From assembly GCA_020434085.1 (NCBI GenBank), contig JAGRBM010000436.1, positions 1 through 7,695 on the forward strand: DNA of 7,695 bases, in the 5' to 3' direction. Positions 5,779 to 7,695 of the stretch are shown here, one piece after another. The translations under genes were made by a program, and so were the position numbers. The stretch's first letter is position 1. Each line of letters begins with the position of its first letter. A model generated the notes under the pieces. That model was not told the origin of the DNA and searched no databases. It worked only from the letters and a program-made list of their open reading frames with translations. The stretch comes from Chrysiogenia bacterium (GTDB lineage Bacteria; JAGRBM01).

Positions 5779-7364
5779 AAGTCCTCTTCATCAACCCCGG
5801 CAAGGAAATGGGCGGCATCCAGTGCCTCTCGGCCTTCCTCAAGCAGGGCGGTCACGAAACGGCGCTCATCAACGATTCGCGCCTGTTCGACAATCCCTGG
5901 GTGAGCTTTCCCAGGCTGGCGCGCTACGCCGACCTGGGCGACGAAGTGGTCAAACAGGCCATCGATATCGCGCCCGACCTGATCGCCTTCAGCGTGGTGT
6001 CCGACGATTTCCAGTGGGCGCTCACGCGGGCGCGCCAGCTCAAAGCCGCGCTCGGCGTGCCGGTGGTCTTCGGCAACATCCATCCCACCAGCGAGCCCGA
6101 GCAGACGCTCTCCCATCCCGAGGTGGATTTTATCGTGCGCGGCGAGGGTGAGTACCCGCTGCTGGGACTGGCCGACGCGCTGGAGAAACACCACGGCTTC
6201 GACAAGGTGCGCGGCCTGGGGTACCGAAGCAACGGGCAGGTCGTCCTCAACGAGCTCCATCCGCTCATCCAGGATCTCGACGAGCTCCCCTTTCCCGACA
6301 AGGACTTCACCTACGAGGTGATGCCCTATCTCAACCGCGGCTACACCACCATGACCGGTCGCGGGTGCCCCTATCGCTGCACCTTCTGCGACAACACGAC
6401 AAGCATGAACCTCTACCGCGAGGCCGGGCAGAAGGGGCGCTGGCCCCGGCGCCACAGCCCCGAATACGTGGTGCGCGAGATTCTCTGGGCGAAGGAGCGC
6501 TACGGTATCGACCACGTGCGCTTCAACGACGAGGACTTCAGCTATGACAAGAACTGGACCCGCCGGTTCTGCGAGCTCTACAAGAAGGAAGTCGACATCC
6601 CCTACTTCGCGTGGGTCTACCCCAACACCATCGATGAAGAGATCGCGACGCTGATGGCCGAGAGCGGCTGCGATTCGGTGGAAATGGGCGTGCAGTCGGG
6701 AAGCGCGCGGCTACGCAACGAGGTGATGCACCGCCGCACGCCCGAGGAAAACATCCTGCGCGCGATGCATGCCTTCCGCAAGGTCGGCATCAAGTGCACC
6801 GTGGACATGATCGTGGGCCTTCCCACCGAGACGATCGAGGATCTCGATATTTCGGTAGACCTCATCAACCGCGGGCGGCCGTATCATCTATATGCATTCT
6901 GGATGCGCTACTACGCGAGCACCGAGATTCTCAACATCGCCAAAGAGCGCGCGGTGCTCAGCCCTGCCGAGATCGCCCAGATCCGCGACGGCAACTACGG
7001 GCGCGGCAGCATTGCCGGCGGCACCACCCGCGAGAAGAACGTGCTGGCCCATCGCTACCACACGCTGCTGGTTATGACGCCCATTCTGCCCCAGCGCTTC
7101 GTGAGCTGGCTGCTGCGCAGAAACTTCGTGCGCTTCATGCCGCGCGTGAACCCGTTCCTCATTGTGAACATCACGAAGCTGCTGCACCCGAACCCGCTGG
7201 ATGAATTCGCCCGCCGCGAGCGCGGCCTGTGGCGCTTCGAGCTTCCCCGCACGATCCGCAAGATGATCCGCCGGGTGCTGCGACTAGAGCCCATGCCCGA
7301 GCCCACGCCGACAGGGACGCGCCGCTTTGAAGAGAGTTCCGAAAAACTCGCCGAGTCTGCCTGA
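5775..7364 (+). CDS. Radical SAM protein with B12-binding-like N-terminal domain
   Basis: This is a 529-residue enzyme. Residues 1-135 resemble the cobalamin-binding Rossmann domain of class B-type radical SAM enzymes: it opens with KVLFINPG, and FGNIHPT (99-105) and VRGEGE (121-126) follow. The radical SAM core starts with GRGCPYRCTFCDN (195-207), whose Cys198, Cys202 and Cys205 form the CxxxCxxC that holds the 4Fe-4S cluster. RFNDEDF (249-255) fits the SAM-binding strand, and EMGVQSGS and IVGLPTE mark later barrel strands. A basic C-terminal region (about 475-529) follows. No DxHxxG cobalamin-ligand motif is visible near the N-terminus, so B12 may bind without a lower His ligand or not at all. 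The start is the GTG overlapping the methyltransferase stop; longer frames begin inside that gene. Such enzymes methylate unreactive carbon or phosphorus centres or do other radical chemistry, and close relatives often sit in surface polysaccharide or lipid loci. The exact reaction is unknown. Confidence 0.85.
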   Translation: MKVLFINPGKEMGGIQCLSAFLKQGGHETALINDSRLFDNPWVSFPRLARYADLGDEVVKQAIDIAPDLIAFSVVSDDFQWALTRARQLKAALGVPVVFGNIHPTSEPEQTLSHPEVDFIVRGEGEYPLLGLADALEKHHGFDKVRGLGYRSNGQVVLNELHPLIQDLDELPFPDKDFTYEVMPYLNRGYTTMTGRGCPYRCTFCDNTTSMNLYREAGQKGRWPRRHSPEYVVREILWAKERYGIDHVRFNDEDFSYDKNWTRRFCELYKKEVDIPYFAWVYPNTIDEEIATLMAESGCDSVEMGVQSGSARLRNEVMHRRTPEENILRAMHAFRKVGIKCTVDMIVGLPTETIEDLDISVDLINRGRPYHLYAFWMRYYASTEILNIAKERAVLSPAEIAQIRDGNYGRGSIAGGTTREKNVLAHRYHTLLVMTPILPQRFVSWLLRRNFVRFMPRVNPFLIVNITKLLHPNPLDEFARRERGLWRFELPRTIRKMIRRVLRLEPMPEPTPTGTRRFEESSEKLAESA

Positions 7365-7371
7365 GATTTCG

Positions 7372-7695
7372 TCAGCCTGAAATGTGCGCGCGCGCGTGGG
7401 CCTCCGCGCCGACAAAGCGCGCCCCGTTCTCCCCGAGCCAGTCCATCAGCGCGCCCAGCGCATCGAGGTTTTCCTGCGCCGCGCCCGTGTAGTGCGGGTG
7501 GAGCGGCACGACCAGTGGATCGCAGCGACGCGAGAGCCAGTGAAAAATCGAAAACGCGCGCGCGGGTTTCACCCCGATGCGCGGATACCAGGGCGCCCAT
7601 TCGCGAAACCACGAGGGCCGCACCTCGTAGACGCCCTTCATGTCGTAGCGGTAGTAGAGGGCGCTGGCGTCGAAGAGAAACTGCTCTTCGTTGAG
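7372..7695 (-). CDS. Probable polysaccharide deacetylase, C-terminal part (runs off the window)
   Basis: The last 107 residues of a minus-strand protein are present; the frame stays open to the right edge, so the N-terminus is missing. The segment PLVVPLHPHYTG resembles the Leu-His motif (motif 5) of NodB-like carbohydrate deacetylases, where the His takes part in catalysis. It is followed by an amphipathic helix and a GARFVGAEAHA tail like the usual family ending (a helix, then a short strand and a residue run near 'e.a'). The metal-binding His/Asp motifs would lie outside the window. An internal Met at 7641 is not taken as the start because coding character continues upstream (YYRYD, FLFDASA). 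It converges with the radical SAM gene, with 7 bases between the stops. An alternative is another TIM-barrel hydrolase of the same superfamily. The assignment rests on one motif and context. Confidence 0.5.
   Translation of the reverse strand, partial: LNEEQFLFDASALYYRYDMKGVYEVRPSWFREWAPWYPRIGVKPARAFSIFHWLSRRCDPLVVPLHPHYTGAAQENLDALGALMDWLGENGARFVGAEAHARAHISG

Noticed and set aside
5667-6515. A 282-codon minus-strand open frame opposite the methyltransferase end and the radical SAM start
   Set aside because: It lies opposite well-supported motifs of the radical SAM protein and has no recognisable domain of its own.
7361-7378. A possible hairpin terminator between the convergent stops
   Set aside because: Only a 4-base stem (CTGA/TCAG) with a mismatch beyond it and no T-tract; too weak to call.
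7383-7398. A 16-base alternating TG/CG run that could form Z-DNA
   Set aside because: It falls in the coding sequence of the deacetylase-like gene (Ala-His-Ala-Arg-Ala-His codons), and similar GC-alternating runs occur elsewhere in the window, for example near 5641; base composition explains it.

Overview
The window is a dense, GC-rich, intron-free bacterial segment with five complete genes and one partial gene. It has ATGA and GTGA start/stop overlaps, GTG starts, and only one intergenic gap above 100 bases. The GT-C type membrane glycosyltransferases with large, apparently extracytoplasmic C-terminal regions, the corrinoid-type radical SAM enzyme and the base composition fit a Gram-negative, deltaproteobacterial or myxobacterial-like organism. 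That placement is an inference from style, not from a marker gene. I see no rRNA, tRNA, CRISPR array or insertion sequence.

Layout. On the left, two minus-strand genes (3094 down to 1556, then 1559 down to 12) encode GT39/ArnT-like polytopic glycosyltransferases. They are tandem paralogs joined by a 4-base ATGA overlap. A GC-rich hairpin followed by a T-rich tract at the left edge (2-31) looks like an intrinsic terminator for plus-strand transcription entering from outside. A 154-base divergent intergenic region (3095-3248) carries a 21-base imperfect palindrome and probably promoters for both directions. To the right, a three-gene plus-strand operon encodes a third, more distant GT-C glycosyltransferase (3249-5081), a class I SAM methyltransferase (5032-5778, overlapping the previous gene by about 50 bases) and a radical SAM protein with a cobalamin-binding-like N-terminus (5775-7364, GTGA overlap). 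A convergent minus-strand gene at the right edge (7372 to beyond 7695) looks like the C-terminus of a polysaccharide deacetylase.

How they may work together. Three lipid-linked-sugar glycosyltransferases, two SAM-using enzymes and a probable deacetylase suggest a locus that builds and decorates a cell-surface glycan, glycolipid or glycoprotein. Sugars would be transferred on the periplasmic face of the inner membrane, and methyl groups or a radical modification would be added in the cytoplasm. The substrate cannot be read from the sequence. The most unusual points are the tandem glycosyltransferase pair, in which one copy has a changed acidic motif in its first outer loop while both share a cysteine-paired C-terminal region, and the translationally coupled glycosyltransferase, methyltransferase and radical SAM operon.
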